Shown: positions 49,393 to 58,638, counted from the first letter of the stretch. The stretch: 64,000 nt of DNA from Modestobacter versicolor (GCF_014195485.1 NZ_JACIBU010000001.1:3534001-3598000), one strand, 5' to 3'. The notes: a model not told the origin generated them from the sequence alone. A program made the numbers and translations.

Positions 49393-50684
49393 CGCTCCGG
49401 GACGGTCACGGCGGGCTCCGCGCCGGCCACCTCGACGTCGGGCTGGTCGGCCCGGGCGGAGCCGCCGCTGACCAGGCCGGGCACCTCGTCGTCGACGTAC
49501 CGCTCCCGGCAGATCAGCCAGCCGGTGACCAGCAGCAGCCCCACGCCGGCGTACACGAGCACGAACATGCCGGTGTAGCCGCCGGTGAGCCCGCGCAGCA
49601 GGCCGACCAGCAGCGGGCCGACGCCGGCCAGGGCGTAGCCCCAGCCCTGGACGACGGTCGACAGGGCGCCCACCGACTCCGGGGTGCGCGCCCGCATGCC
49701 CAGCAGCGCCAGGATCATCGCGAAGGTGCCCATGCCCAGCCCGAGCAGCGAGACCCACAGCCAGGTGAGCGTCAGCGGGGCCAGCAGCAGGCCGGTCCAG
49801 CCGGCCAGGTAGCAGGCGACGAAGGCCAGCAGCATCGGCCGCTGCAGCCGCTGCCGGACCGCACCCAGCGGAACGACGGCGTTGAGCGGGATGACGATCA
49901 GCGCGTTCAGCCCGACCAGGGCCCCCGCGGCGTGCGCGGACATGCCCTCGTCGCGCAGGTACTGCGCCGTCCAGCCGACGATCACGTAGGCCTGCATCGC
50001 CTGCAGGCCGAAGAACGCGGCCATCGTCCAGGCCAGCGGGCTGCGGCCGAGCGCGCGCAGCCGCACCGCGGTGTGGGAGCCGCGCGAGGCGCCCGGGCGG
50101 GCGGGCACGAACAGCCAGGGCAGGGCGGCCAGCAGGGCGAAGACGGCCCAGATGCCCAGGCTCCAGCGCCAGCCGTCGGCGCCGACGGCCTCGGCGATCG
50201 GTGCGGTGGAGATGCTCGCGACGCCGCCGCCGATGGCCAGCGCCGTGCTGTAGGCACCGACCAGCAGCCCGGTGCGCTCGGGGAACCACCGCTTCACCAG
50301 GCCGGGCAGCAGCACGTTGCCCAGCGCCCCGCCGACCATGGTCAGCACGGTGCCGAACAGGAACAGCCACACGTTCGGCACGGCGACCCGGAGCAGCAGG
50401 CCGACGGTCATCACCAGCAGCGCGGCGGCGAGCACGTGCCCGTCGCGGTAGCGGGCGGCCAGCGGGGGCCCGGCGAAGCCGATCAGCGCGAAGCAGATCA
50501 GCGGCATGCTGGTGATCAGCCCGGCCAGGCCGGACGAGATGCCCAGCCCCTGCTCGATCTCCTGCAGCACGGGGCCGACGCTGTTCACCGCGGTGCGCAG
50601 GTTGAAGCCGGTCAGCACGATGGCGGCGCCGACGAGGACGAGCCCGCGGCGGTCCACGGTCGTCGGCGGGGGAGCGACGGTCAC
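49389..50684 (-). CDS. MFS transporter, CynX/NimT family
   Basis: A 431-residue protein with 12 predicted membrane spans. GAAIVLTGFNLRTAVNSVGPVL and LRVAVPNVWLFLFGTVLTMVGGALGNVLLPGLVKRWFPERTG fit the CynX/NimT subfamily (cyanate or nitroimidazole-type carriers). The central loop is basic (PGASRGSHTAVRLRALG). Substrate unknown. Its stop codon TAG shares the CTAG palindrome (49389-49392) with the methyltransferase stop. Confidence 0.9.
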   Translation of the reverse strand: MTVAPPPTTVDRRGLVLVGAAIVLTGFNLRTAVNSVGPVLQEIEQGLGISSGLAGLITSMPLICFALIGFAGPPLAARYRDGHVLAAALLVMTVGLLLRVAVPNVWLFLFGTVLTMVGGALGNVLLPGLVKRWFPERTGLLVGAYSTALAIGGGVASISTAPIAEAVGADGWRWSLGIWAVFALLAALPWLFVPARPGASRGSHTAVRLRALGRSPLAWTMAAFFGLQAMQAYVIVGWTAQYLRDEGMSAHAAGALVGLNALIVIPLNAVVPLGAVRQRLQRPMLLAFVACYLAGWTGLLLAPLTLTWLWVSLLGLGMGTFAMILALLGMRARTPESVGALSTVVQGWGYALAGVGPLLVGLLRGLTGGYTGMFVLVYAGVGLLLVTGWLICRERYVDDEVPGLVSGGSARADQPDVEVAGAEPAVTVPER

Positions 50685-50729
50685 GTCCGCTCATGTTCCT
50701 CCAGCGGTGCCCCGGTCCCTCGCGGCGGG

Positions 50730-51695
50730 TCAGACCCGGGCGTGCCCCACCCGCTGCACCCGGGGAGCCACCCGGGGCACCCGGCGCCACAGCGCCCGTT
50801 GCACGGCCAGCGTGCTCGACGCGGCGACGAGGATGCCGGCCACGTTGATCCCGAGCTGGGCCGTCGCCTCCCAGAACTCGCGGGCGTCGCCGAGCGCGAG
50901 CCCCAGCGCCATCGCCCCGGCCGCCGGCACGGTGGTGACGGAGATGAACACGCCGACCAGGGCCCCCGACCGGGCGGAGGTCAGCGAGAGCACCCCCGCG
51001 ACACCGGCCAGCACCGCCACGACCAGCGACCACCGGTCGGGGTGGGTGATGAAGTAGGTGGCGCTGCGCTCCTGGTCGAGCAGCGCGGGTCCGAACCAGC
51101 CCAGCGCCCGGCCGAGCGCCGCCGCGGCGGCGGTGAGGGCGACCGCGAGCGCGAAGCCGACGGCCAGCGAGACGACCGCCCGCCGGGCCATCGTCCGGCG
51201 CCCGTGCACCAGGCCCACGGCCAGCGCGGCCAGCGGGCCGAACTCCGGGCCCAACACCATCGCGCCGATCACCAGGATCGCCGAGTCGGTCACCACGGCG
51301 ATCGCGGCCAGCAGGGTGGCGATGGTCAGGAAGGCGAGGAAGGACACCGACAGGACGGCGTCGGTGGCCGTCGTCCGGATCACCTGCTCCCACACGACGG
51401 CGTCCGACCCGTCGCCCGGCGCGCGCTGCTCGGCCTCCTCCGCCGTCCGGGAGACCGCGGCGTCCACGCTCTCCATCGCGATGCCGCCGTCCCGGTCGAC
51501 GTGCAGCTCGCGCAGCCCGTGCACCAGCGAGTCGGCGGACTCGCGGGCGACGTCGACGAGGAAGAGGTCGCCGGCCGGGCGCACCGAGGCGCCCGGGACG
51601 ACGGCGAGGTGCGCGACGCCGGGGCAGTCGTCCAGCAGCTCGTGGACGGCGGCGGAGCGGTCGGCCGGCACCGTGATGCGCAGGTGGAGGAGCAC
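50730..51695 (-). CDS. DUF389 family membrane protein
   Basis: A 321-residue protein. The N-terminal 110 residues form a soluble ACT-like domain (LLHLRITVPADRSAAVHELLDD, HLAVVPGASVRPAGDLFLVDVARESAD). The C-terminal part has six or seven spans with the family marks LTIATLLAAIAVVTDSAILVIGAMVLGPEFGPLAA and SARSGALVGVFISVTTVPAAGAMALG. DUF389 proteins are unknown transport- or signalling-like membrane proteins. It is monocistronic or weakly linked to the next gene (34-bp gap). Confidence 0.9.
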   Translation of the reverse strand: MLLHLRITVPADRSAAVHELLDDCPGVAHLAVVPGASVRPAGDLFLVDVARESADSLVHGLRELHVDRDGGIAMESVDAAVSRTAEEAEQRAPGDGSDAVVWEQVIRTTATDAVLSVSFLAFLTIATLLAAIAVVTDSAILVIGAMVLGPEFGPLAALAVGLVHGRRTMARRAVVSLAVGFALAVALTAAAAALGRALGWFGPALLDQERSATYFITHPDRWSLVVAVLAGVAGVLSLTSARSGALVGVFISVTTVPAAGAMALGLALGDAREFWEATAQLGINVAGILVAASSTLAVQRALWRRVPRVAPRVQRVGHARV

Positions 51696-51729
51696 GGCGC
51701 CACTGTGCCGGGGCCGCCCGTACCCCGGG

Positions 51730-52290
51730 CTAGCGGGTGCCGCTCACCGTCACCGTCGTGGTGGCGACCTGCTCGGTCGTGCCGTCGTCGGCGACCCGCA
51801 GCACGGCCAGCTCGTGCGGGCCGTCGCCGGCCGGTGCGGCCAGCAGCAGCGTCGGGCTCAGGCACTGCTGCAGCTGCAGCGCGGGCCCGGCCGCCGTCGG
51901 GGTGTAGGAGACGGTGCTGCCGGCGTTGCCGCGCACCGGGGTGCCGTCGAGGGTGACGACGTACGCGGTCTCGTCCGGCCCGGTCAGCCGGTACCGCAGC
52001 GCCTGGCCGGCGGTCACCTGGCTGCTGGCGACGCCGATGGCCACCGTGTCGCAGTCGGCGGCGAGCGGCACGTCCTCGGCGCCGCGGCTGCCGGCGAAGC
52101 CGAGCACCGCCATCACCACGACCGCCACCGCGAGCCAGGTCCAGTTCCGGCTGCGGCGGATGGTCGGCCGGTCGTCGGCCAGCGCGCGCTGGTCGTTGAC
52201 GTCGCGGGCGTAGTGCATCCGGGTGCGCCGGTTGCCGGCCACCAGCTCCGGGTCCTCACGGCCCCGGACGCCCCCGAAGATGAAGCTCAC
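51730..52290 (-). CDS. Hypothetical single-span membrane protein (186 residues)
   Basis: A cytoplasmic N-terminal stretch (about 45 residues, rich in Arg/Asp) precedes one membrane segment, WTWLAVAVVVMAVLGFA, and an exported domain of about 115 residues with two cysteines (AADCDTVAIGV, LQQCLSP) that could form a disulfide. The beta-rich segment YVVTLDGTPVRGNAGSTVSYTPTAAG looks Ig-like. No family recognised. It stops 34 bp before DUF389 and starts after the EtfD-like gene region. Confidence 0.65.
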   Translation of the reverse strand: MSFIFGGVRGREDPELVAGNRRTRMHYARDVNDQRALADDRPTIRRSRNWTWLAVAVVVMAVLGFAGSRGAEDVPLAADCDTVAIGVASSQVTAGQALRYRLTGPDETAYVVTLDGTPVRGNAGSTVSYTPTAAGPALQLQQCLSPTLLLAAPAGDGPHELAVLRVADDGTTEQVATTTVTVSGTR

Positions 52291-52363
52291 GCCGTCAGTG
52301 TGCCTCCGGCCCCGTCCAGAGGCTCACCCCGAGCGTGCGAGGGGTGAGGAGGACGGGGTCCTC

Positions 52364-54655
52364 TCAGTCGTGCTGGGTGGCGGCCGAGCCGGTGCCGGCC
52401 GGGTCGTCGGGCACGGTGCCCACGCCCGGTCCGGACTCGGTGCCCGGGGCGCCGGCCGGCGCCATCGAGCGCAGCAGGATCTGGCTGACGTCGAGCACCT
52501 CGACGTGCTCCTTCGCCTCGCCGGCCTGCTTCTTGCTGGTCACCGCGTCGCTGAGCATGGTGATGCAGAACGGGCAGGCGGTGGAGATGACGTCGGGATC
52601 GAGCTCGAGCGCCTCCTCGGTGCGCTCGACGTTGATCCGCTTGCCGATCTTCTCCTCCATCCACATCCGCGCGCCGCCGGCGCCGCAGCAGAAGCCGCGG
52701 TCTTTACAGCGGTGCATCTCCTGGGTGGTCAGGCCCTGCACCGAGTCGAGGATCTCGCGCGGCGGTGTGTAGACCTTGTTGTGCCGGCCCAGGAAGCACG
52801 GGTCGTGGTAGGTGACCTTGCGGTCGATCGGGGTGACCGGGGTGAGCCGGCCCTCCTCGACCAGCTGGCCCAGCAGCTGGGTGTGGTGCACGACGTCGTA
52901 GTCGCCGCCCAGCTGCGGGTACTCGCGGTTGATCGAGTTGAAGCAGTGCGGGCAGGTGGCGACGATCTTCCGCCGTCCGGCCGGGCGCTCCTCGAAGACG
53001 GCGTTGAGCGTCTCGACGTTCTCCTGCGCCAGCTGCTGGAAGAGGAACTCGTTGCCCATCCGGCGGGCCGGGTCGCCCGAGCAGGTCTCCCCGTTGCCGA
53101 GGACGGCGAACTCCACGCCGGCGATGTGCAGCAGCTCGGCGACGGCCTTGGTGACCTTCTTGGCCCGGTCGTCGATGGCGCCGGCGCAGCCCACCCAGAA
53201 CAGGTACTCGACGTCGTCCTCGATCGCGCCGTCGACCTTCCGGACCTCGAAGTCCAGCTCCTTGGTCCACTCCTCGCGGACGTTGCCGCCCACGCCCCAC
53301 GGGTTCCCGCGGTTCTCCAGGTTGCGCATCATCACGCCGGCCTCGGAGGGGAAGGACGACTCGATCAGCACCTGGTAGCGGCGCATGTCCATGATGTGGT
53401 CGACGTGCTCGATGTCGACCGGGCACTGCTCGACGCAGGCGCCGCAGTTGGTGCAGCTCCACAGCACGTCGGGGTCGATGACCCCGCCCTCCTCGAGGGT
53501 GCCGACCAGCGGCCGGTGCGCCTGGGCGTCGTTGGTGCCCTGGATGCGGGCGTAGCCGGAGGCCCACACCTGCTCGTCGCTGGGCTCGAGGGTGGTGAAG
53601 TCGGCGAAGTTCGGCGCCTCGTCGGAGGCCTTGGACGCGCCGGTGAGGTACGGGGCCTTGGCGTACAGGTGGTCCCGCAGGTCCATCACGACCATCTTGG
53701 GCGACAGCGGCTTGCCGGTGTTCCAGGCCGGGCACTGGCTCTGGCACCGCCCGCACTCGGTGCAGGTGGTGAAGTCCAGCATCCCCTTCCAGGTGAAGTC
53801 CTCGATCTTGCCGCGACCGAAGACGTCGTCCTCGCCGGGGTCCTCGAAGTCGATCGGCTTGCCGCCGGAGGTCATCGGCTGCAGCGGGCCGAGCGCGACC
53901 TTCCCGTCGTCCTCGCGCTTGAAGTAGATGTTGAAGAACGCGCTGAAGCGGTGCCACGCGACGCCCATGTTGAGCACCCGGGAGATGGTGATCAGCCAGG
54001 CCAGGCTGACCACGATCTTGACGAACGCGACGACCGACAGCAGGTCCGGGCTGGCCGGCACGATGTTCGCGAGCGCCCCGGAGACCGGGTGCGACCACGC
54101 CGGGGCGTCGGTCAGGTCGGCGGCCACCTTGATCGCGCGGATCAGCAGGATGCACAGGCCGATGGTCAGGACGACGGCTTCGACGAAGTAGCCGCGGCCC
54201 TCGTTGGACCCGGCGAACCGGCTGGCCCGGCCCTGCCGGCGCGGGTGGTCCTTCTGCCGCCGGTAGATCAGGTACAGGATGCCGAGCACGGTGCCGGTGC
54301 CGATCAGGTCGACGAAGAGGTTCCACAGCGCCCACTCGCCGATCAGCGGCAGGTGCCACTCCGGGTTCCACACCTCGCCGAACGCCTCGACCAGGGTGAG
54401 GAACAGCCCGTAGAAGCCGACGAACACGAACCAGTGGGCGGCGCCGATGGCCGACCACTTGAGCATCCGGGTGTGCCCGAGCGACTCGACGGCCAGCGTC
54501 TTCAGCCGCGGCCCCACCGGGCGCAGCCGGGTGGGGTCGGGCTGGCCGGCCTTGAAGATCCGCAGCATCGCGCGGACCGCCTTGGTGGCGTAGACCACCG
54601 AGACGACCAGGAGGACCACGGCCAGCGTGCCGAGGACGATCTGCAACGGGCCCAT
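52364..54655 (-). CDS. etfD: Membrane-bound Fe-S reductase, EtfD-like (mycobacterial Rv0338c type)
   Basis: A 763-residue protein from ATG 54655 with GAGGGA upstream. About six N-terminal spans (LGTLAVVLLVVSVVYA... to IVVSLAWLITISRVLNMGVAWHRF) form a NarI/HdrE-like b-type membrane part. Two [4Fe-4S] motifs (CTECGRCQSQCP, CTNCGACVEQCP) and two CCG-type domains (including CPHCFNS, YHDPCFLGRHN, RGFCCGAGG) follow. This is the HdrE/HdrD-like fusion known as EtfD, which takes electrons from ETF (hence acyl-CoA dehydrogenases) to menaquinone. A TTAC-N6-GTAG site lies 71 bp upstream. The C-terminus is low-complexity. Confidence 0.92.
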   Translation of the reverse strand: MGPLQIVLGTLAVVLLVVSVVYATKAVRAMLRIFKAGQPDPTRLRPVGPRLKTLAVESLGHTRMLKWSAIGAAHWFVFVGFYGLFLTLVEAFGEVWNPEWHLPLIGEWALWNLFVDLIGTGTVLGILYLIYRRQKDHPRRQGRASRFAGSNEGRGYFVEAVVLTIGLCILLIRAIKVAADLTDAPAWSHPVSGALANIVPASPDLLSVVAFVKIVVSLAWLITISRVLNMGVAWHRFSAFFNIYFKREDDGKVALGPLQPMTSGGKPIDFEDPGEDDVFGRGKIEDFTWKGMLDFTTCTECGRCQSQCPAWNTGKPLSPKMVVMDLRDHLYAKAPYLTGASKASDEAPNFADFTTLEPSDEQVWASGYARIQGTNDAQAHRPLVGTLEEGGVIDPDVLWSCTNCGACVEQCPVDIEHVDHIMDMRRYQVLIESSFPSEAGVMMRNLENRGNPWGVGGNVREEWTKELDFEVRKVDGAIEDDVEYLFWVGCAGAIDDRAKKVTKAVAELLHIAGVEFAVLGNGETCSGDPARRMGNEFLFQQLAQENVETLNAVFEERPAGRRKIVATCPHCFNSINREYPQLGGDYDVVHHTQLLGQLVEEGRLTPVTPIDRKVTYHDPCFLGRHNKVYTPPREILDSVQGLTTQEMHRCKDRGFCCGAGGARMWMEEKIGKRINVERTEEALELDPDVISTACPFCITMLSDAVTSKKQAGEAKEHVEVLDVSQILLRSMAPAGAPGTESGPGVGTVPDDPAGTGSAATQHD

Positions 54656-54725
54656 GAGCTCCCTCTCGTGCGTGCGCGGGCGTCGTCGCCCACCCGGCCA
54701 CGGACACTAACCGGGGCGGCCACAG

Positions 54726-54741
54726 GCTACTCGCCAGTAAC
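54726..54741 (-). promoter_or_regulatory. TTAC-N6-GTAG operator upstream of the EtfD-like gene
   Basis: GCTACTCGCCAGTAAC (minus strand GTTACTGGCGAGTAGC) is an inverted repeat with one mismatch, 71 bp upstream of the etfD ATG. Its TTAC-N6-GTA core matches the operator 69 bp before the acyl-CoA dehydrogenase gene at 26767. Confidence 0.55.
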
Positions 54742-55134
54742 ACGAGGCGCCGCCGTGCACCGCGGTGCGACGGGACGCGCGCTGGTGCCGCCGACCCCGC
54801 GCCACCGGGCGGGTCCGGCAGCGCGGGCGCGTGGTCGGTCAGCCGGCCCGCACCACGCCGCCAGCAGTCGGTCCCCGGTGCGGATCTCCACCTGGAGCTC
54901 GGGCGGCGGGAGGCCGGCGCCCGCGATGCGCAGCCGGCCGCGCGTCTCCAGCGGGGACTCGGCCCGGCTGTCCGCGAGCCCGACCGCACGGACGGTCCGG
55001 GCGGCGCAGGCGCAGCTGTGGACAGCCGGGTCGCGAGCCCCGCGCGAACGCCGCCGGACACGCGCTGCAGCGGGAGATCCGCAGCGTCGGCGCGTGGTCG
55101 GTCCGGGCGACACGCCGGGCGTCCTCGTCGGTGC

Positions 55135-55162
55135 GCACTACCGCGCATGGTGCACTACTGCG
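55135..55162 (+). promoter_or_regulatory. Direct repeats before padR (candidate operator)
   Basis: GCACTACCGCG (55135-55145) recurs as GCACTACTGCG (55152-55162) with a 17-bp period, ending 37 bp before the padR start. PadR proteins often autoregulate at such repeats. Inferred only. Confidence 0.35.
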
Positions 55163-55198
55163 GACACCGTCACCGGACGGCGTCGCGGAGGAGGTGCG

Positions 55199-55525
55199 GT
55201 GGACGCCAGCCAGCTGCTCAAGGGCGTGCTCGACGTCGCGGTGCTGGCCGTCGTGCGCCAGGCCGACGGCTACGGCTACGACGTCGTCCGCCGGCTGCGG
55301 GCCGCCGGGCTCGAGGAGGTCGGCGACGCCTCGGTCTACGGGACGCTGCGCCGGCTGTACCAGGCAGGGGCGCTGACGTCCTACGTCGTGCCCAGCGACG
55401 AGGGACCGCACCGCAAGTACTACGCGATCAACGACAGGGGGCGTTCGGTGCTGCAGGACTCGGGCAAGACGTGGAGGACGTTCGTCGACTCCGTCGACGG
55501 CCTGCTCGCCGGGGCGTCGGCGTGA
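55199..55525 (+). CDS. PadR-family transcriptional regulator
   Basis: A 108-residue protein from GTG 55199 with a strong GGAGGAGG Shine-Dalgarno. The winged helix LLKGVLDVAVLAVVRQADGYGYDVVRRLRAAGLEEVGDASVYGTLRRL and KYYAINDRGRSVLQ match short PadR (subfamily 2) regulators. It overlaps the HAAS-domain membrane protein by 4 bp (GTGA), the standard PadR-HAAS pairing seen beside exporter or stress genes. No transporter follows here. Confidence 0.93.
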   Translation: MDASQLLKGVLDVAVLAVVRQADGYGYDVVRRLRAAGLEEVGDASVYGTLRRLYQAGALTSYVVPSDEGPHRKYYAINDRGRSVLQDSGKTWRTFVDSVDGLLAGASA

Positions 55526-56523
55526 GCGCGCCGGCGCCGGCGGGGATCGCGCAGGAGGCGCGCGACTACCTGCGCGACGTGGAGGCCGAGCTCGCCGACC
55601 TGCCCGCCGAGGAGCGCGGGGCCCTGCTGGAGGACCTCGAGCAGCACCTGGAGGCGCTCGCCGAGGAGGGGGACGACTGCCCGGTGCTCATCCGGCTCGG
55701 CTCGCCGGCCGCCTACGCCGAGGAGCTGCGCGCCGCCGCCGGCCTGCCGGCCCGCGGGGCCGCCCGGTCGCCGGCGCGGACGGCGCAGCTGCGGCGGGAG
55801 GTCGACCGGCTGCGGGCGCACCCGCTCGCCGGTGAGGTCCGGCAGCTGCTGCACGAGCTGCGCCCGGGCTGGTGGGTGCTCCGCGGCTACCTGGTGGTCG
55901 CCGTGCCGTGCCTGGTCACCTACGGCTGGGTCGGCGTCCCGGTGCCCGAGCCGCTGGGCAGCCCGCTGCTCGGCTTCGTGCTCGTGCTGGCCGCGATCGC
56001 GGCCTCGGTCGCGCTGGGCCGGCGGCAGCTGCCCCGGCCGGTCGGCCTGCTGGTGAACGCGGCGGGGGCGCTGCTGGCGCTGGTCGGGCTGACCGCGGTC
56101 GGCGGCTCGCCGTCCTACGACGACGGCGGCGTCGCCTACGCGTCGTCCTACGACGTGGCCGTGGGCGACCAGCCGCTGGTCTCCCGGTACGGCCCGGTCA
56201 CCGACGTGCTGCCCTACGCCTCCGACGGCACCCCGCTCGAGGGCGTGCTGCTCTACGACCAGGACGGCCGGCCGCTGCAGGTCGGCCTGCAGGAGTGGTG
56301 GGCCGACGGCTGCGCCCGGGTGCTGCGGCAGCCGCTGGCCGCCGACGGCGTGCCGGTGCCGCAGGCCTTCCCGCAGACCTACGTCGTCGACCCCTCGGGT
56401 GTCGACGGCTTCGGCAACCCGGCGCAGTGCGACGCCACGGTCGCCCGCCCGGAGGTGCCGCTGCCGGTCTTCCCCGCCCCGGCCACGGCCGGGCCGACGA
56501 CGGCGCCCGGGTCGGGGGGCTGA
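55522..56523 (+). CDS. HAAS-domain (DUF1700-like) membrane protein paired with PadR
   Basis: A 333-residue protein from GTG 55522 in a GTGA overlap. Residues 10-75 form a HAAS-type helical domain (YLRDVEAELADLPAEERGALLEDLEQHLEAL, GSPAAYAEELRAAAG). After a helical linker come three membrane spans (WVLRGYLVVAVPCLVTYGWVG, LLGFVLVLAAIAASVALG, VGLLVNAAGALLALVGLTA) and an exported C-terminal domain of about 150 residues ending in a Pro/Thr/Gly tail. HAAS domains are thought to relay signals to PadR. The outer domain is unfamiliar. Confidence 0.8.
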   Translation: MSAPAPAGIAQEARDYLRDVEAELADLPAEERGALLEDLEQHLEALAEEGDDCPVLIRLGSPAAYAEELRAAAGLPARGAARSPARTAQLRREVDRLRAHPLAGEVRQLLHELRPGWWVLRGYLVVAVPCLVTYGWVGVPVPEPLGSPLLGFVLVLAAIAASVALGRRQLPRPVGLLVNAAGALLALVGLTAVGGSPSYDDGGVAYASSYDVAVGDQPLVSRYGPVTDVLPYASDGTPLEGVLLYDQDGRPLQVGLQEWWADGCARVLRQPLAADGVPVPQAFPQTYVVDPSGVDGFGNPAQCDATVARPEVPLPVFPAPATAGPTTAPGSGG

Positions 56524-56553
56524 GCAGGGCTGACGACGACGGCGGCGCCCCTC

Positions 56554-56580
56554 GGGAACACCGGCGCGAGGGCTGCCGTT
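56554..56580 (+). promoter_or_regulatory. SigH/SigR/SigE-type promoter of the dnaK operon
   Basis: GGGAAC (56554-56559) and CGTT (56577-56580) are separated by 17 bp, matching the GGGAAC-N16/17-CGTT consensus of heat/oxidative-stress ECF sigma factors. It is 111 bp before dnaK. A TANNNT-like TAGGGT (56580-56585) overlaps and could also serve sigma-A. Confidence 0.6.
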
Positions 56581-56596
56581 AGGGTGGGCAGGAAAG

Positions 56597-56615
56597 TTGA
56601 GCGGACCCCGCGCAA
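56597..56615 (+). promoter_or_regulatory. HAIR-like HspR site before dnaK
   Basis: TTGAGC (56597-56602) and GCGCAA (56610-56615) are inverted with a 7-bp spacer, as in the HspR operator CTTGAGT-N7-ACTCAAG but degenerate. hspR is the fourth gene of this operon, so autoregulation is expected. Confidence 0.5.
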
Positions 56616-56690
56616 GACACCGCAGCGCGCGGCGGCCCTCGGCTACCGGACCAGCACCACCCCGTCAGCAACGCACAGGAGAGTCCTTCC

Positions 56691-58574
56691 ATGGCACGAG
56701 CAGTCGGTATCGACCTCGGCACGACGAACTCCGTCGTCGCGGTCCTCGAGGGCGGCGAGCCCACCGTCATCGCCAACTCCGAGGGTGCCCGCACCACCCC
56801 GTCGGTCGTCGCCTTCGCCAAGAACGGCGAGGTCCTGGTCGGCCAGTCGGCCAAGAACCAGGCGGTCACCAACGTCGACCGCACGATCCGCAGCGTCAAG
56901 CGCGAGATCGGCACCACCTGGAAGACCGGCGACATCGACGGCAAGCAGTACACCCCGCAGGAGATCAGCGCGCGGGTGCTGCAGAAGCTGAAGCGCGACG
57001 CCGAGACCTACCTGGGCGAGCCGGTCACCGAGGCCGTCATCACCGTCCCGGCGTACTTCGAGGACGCCCAGCGCCAGGCCACCAAGGAGGCCGGTGAGAT
57101 CGCCGGGCTCAACGTCCTGCGCATCGTCAACGAGCCCACCGCCGCCGCGCTGGCCTACGGCCTGGACAAGGGCGAGACCGAGCAGACGATCCTGGTCTTC
57201 GACCTCGGTGGTGGCACGTTCGACGTGTCGCTGCTGGAGATCGGCGACGGCGTCATCGAGGTCAAGTCCACCGCCGGTGACAACAAGCTCGGCGGCGACG
57301 ACTGGGACGAGCGGGTCGTCAAGCACCTGGTGCAGACCTTCAACGCGCAGAGCGGCATCGACCTGGCCAAGGACAAGCTGGCCATGCAGCGCCTCCGCGA
57401 GGCCGCCGAGAAGGCCAAGATCGAGCTCTCCGGCGCGCAGTCGACCAACGTCAACCTGCCCTACATCACCGCCGGTGCCGACGGCCCGCTGCACCTGGAC
57501 GTCACGATCACCCGCGCGGAGTTCCAGCGGCTGACCCAGGACCTCCTGGACCGCACCAAGGCCCCGTTCAACCAGGCCATCCGCGACGCCGGCGTCTCCG
57601 TCGCCGACATCGACCATGTGGTGCTCGTCGGTGGCTCCACCCGGATGCCGGCCGTCAGCGACCTGGTCCGCGAGCTCACCGGCGGCAAGGAGCCCAACAA
57701 GGGCGTCAACCCCGACGAGGTCGTCGCCGTGGGCGCCGCGCTGCAGGCCGGTGTGCTCCGCGGTGAGGTCAAGGACGTCCTGCTCCTCGACGTCACCCCG
57801 CTGTCCCTGGGCATCGAGACCAAGGGCGGGATCATGACCAAGCTCATCGAGCGGAACACCACGATCCCGACCAAGCGCAGCGAGATCTTCACGACGGCCG
57901 ACGACAACCAGCCGAGCGTGCAGATCCAGGTCTTCCAGGGCGAGCGCGAGATGGCCGCCTACAACAAGAAGCTCGGCATGTTCGAGCTGACCGGCCTGCC
58001 GCCGGCGCCGCGCGGCGTGCCGCAGATCGAGGTCGCCTTCGACATCGACGCCAACGGCATCGTGCACGTGTCCGCCAAGGACCTGGGCACGGGCAAGGAG
58101 CAGTCGATGACGATCACCGGTGGGTCGGCCCTGCCCAAGGACGACATCGAGCGGATGATGCGCGACGCCGAGGCCCACGCCGAGGAGGACAAGAAGCGCC
58201 GCGACGAGGCCGAGACCCGCAACCTCGCCGAGTCGCTGCAGTACCAGACCGAGAAGTTCCTGGCCGAGAACGGCGACAAGATCCCGGCCGAGAAGAAGGA
58301 GGAGCTGGGCGAGGCGCTGACCGAGCTGCGCTCCTCCCTCGGCGGCTCGGACATCTCCGCGATCAAGACCGCGCAGGAGAAGGTCGCGCGGGTCTCCCAG
58401 GAGGTGGGCGGTGCGCTCTACGCGCAGGCGCAGGCCGACGGGGCGGGCGCGGCGGGTGCCGGTGACGGCGGGTTCGACACCGGTGCCACGGGTGCCGGCG
58501 CGACCGGCAGCACCGCTGCCGACGACGACGTCGTCGACGCCGAGATCGTCGACGAGGACCCCGACAAGAAGTGA
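56691..58574 (+). CDS. dnaK: Molecular chaperone DnaK (Hsp70)
   Basis: A 627-residue Hsp70 from ATG 56691 with AGGAGAG upstream. The actin-like ATPase domain has [36 protein letters not shown] and [13 protein letters not shown]. The substrate-binding domain includes [17 protein letters not shown], and the C-terminal helical lid is followed by an acidic tail ([14 protein letters not shown]). It refolds proteins with DnaJ and GrpE. First gene of dnaK-grpE-dnaJ-hspR; a perfect stem-loop follows it. Confidence 0.98.
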   Translation: MARAVGIDLGTTNSVVAVLEGGEPTVIANSEGARTTPSVVAFAKNGEVLVGQSAKNQAVTNVDRTIRSVKREIGTTWKTGDIDGKQYTPQEISARVLQKLKRDAETYLGEPVTEAVITVPAYFEDAQRQATKEAGEIAGLNVLRIVNEPTAAALAYGLDKGETEQTILVFDLGGGTFDVSLLEIGDGVIEVKSTAGDNKLGGDDWDERVVKHLVQTFNAQSGIDLAKDKLAMQRLREAAEKAKIELSGAQSTNVNLPYITAGADGPLHLDVTITRAEFQRLTQDLLDRTKAPFNQAIRDAGVSVADIDHVVLVGGSTRMPAVSDLVRELTGGKEPNKGVNPDEVVAVGAALQAGVLRGEVKDVLLLDVTPLSLGIETKGGIMTKLIERNTTIPTKRSEIFTTADDNQPSVQIQVFQGEREMAAYNKKLGMFELTGLPPAPRGVPQIEVAFDIDANGIVHVSAKDLGTGKEQSMTITGGSALPKDDIERMMRDAEAHAEEDKKRRDEAETRNLAESLQYQTEKFLAENGDKIPAEKKEELGEALTELRSSLGGSDISAIKTAQEKVARVSQEVGGALYAQAQADGAGAAGAGDGGFDTGATGAGATGSTAADDDVVDAEIVDEDPDKK

Positions 58575-58593
58575 CCTCGCCGTCCACGTGCGT

Positions 58594-58625
58594 GTCCACC
58601 GGCCCGGGTGACCGGGCCGGTGGAC
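58594..58625 (+). terminator. Perfect 14-bp stem-loop between dnaK and grpE
   Basis: GTCCACCGGCCCGG (58594-58607) and its exact complement (58612-58625) flank the loop GTGA, a GNRA tetraloop, 19 bp after dnaK. No U-tract. It probably attenuates transcription or stabilises dnaK mRNA so that DnaK exceeds GrpE. Confidence 0.75.
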
Positions 58626-58638
58626 CCGGGGGGAGACG

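Larger units (their letters stand above)
54656..55198. other. 543-bp region without a supported gene
   Basis: All open frames here (both strands) are Arg/Pro/Ala-rich shadows with no family match. Supported content is the operator-like palindrome at 54726-54741 and the direct repeats at 55135-55162 before padR. GCGCGTGGTCGGTC occurs at about 54827 and again at about 55091, so some sequence is duplicated. Nothing else recognisable. Confidence 0.6.

Noticed and set aside
47854-51393. 1179-codon minus-strand frame over dcd, the methyltransferase and the MFS gene
   Set aside because: Arg/Gly/Ala-rich shadow; it crosses three well-supported genes in other frames.
54727-55113. Possible 128-residue minus-strand gene in the gap after etfD
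   Set aside because: Arg/Ala/Pro composition, no start with a ribosome site and no motif.
52223-55198. Upstream extension of padR (nearly 1000 codons before GTG 55199)
   Set aside because: It is antisense to etfD; PadR homology and the Shine-Dalgarno place the start at 55199.
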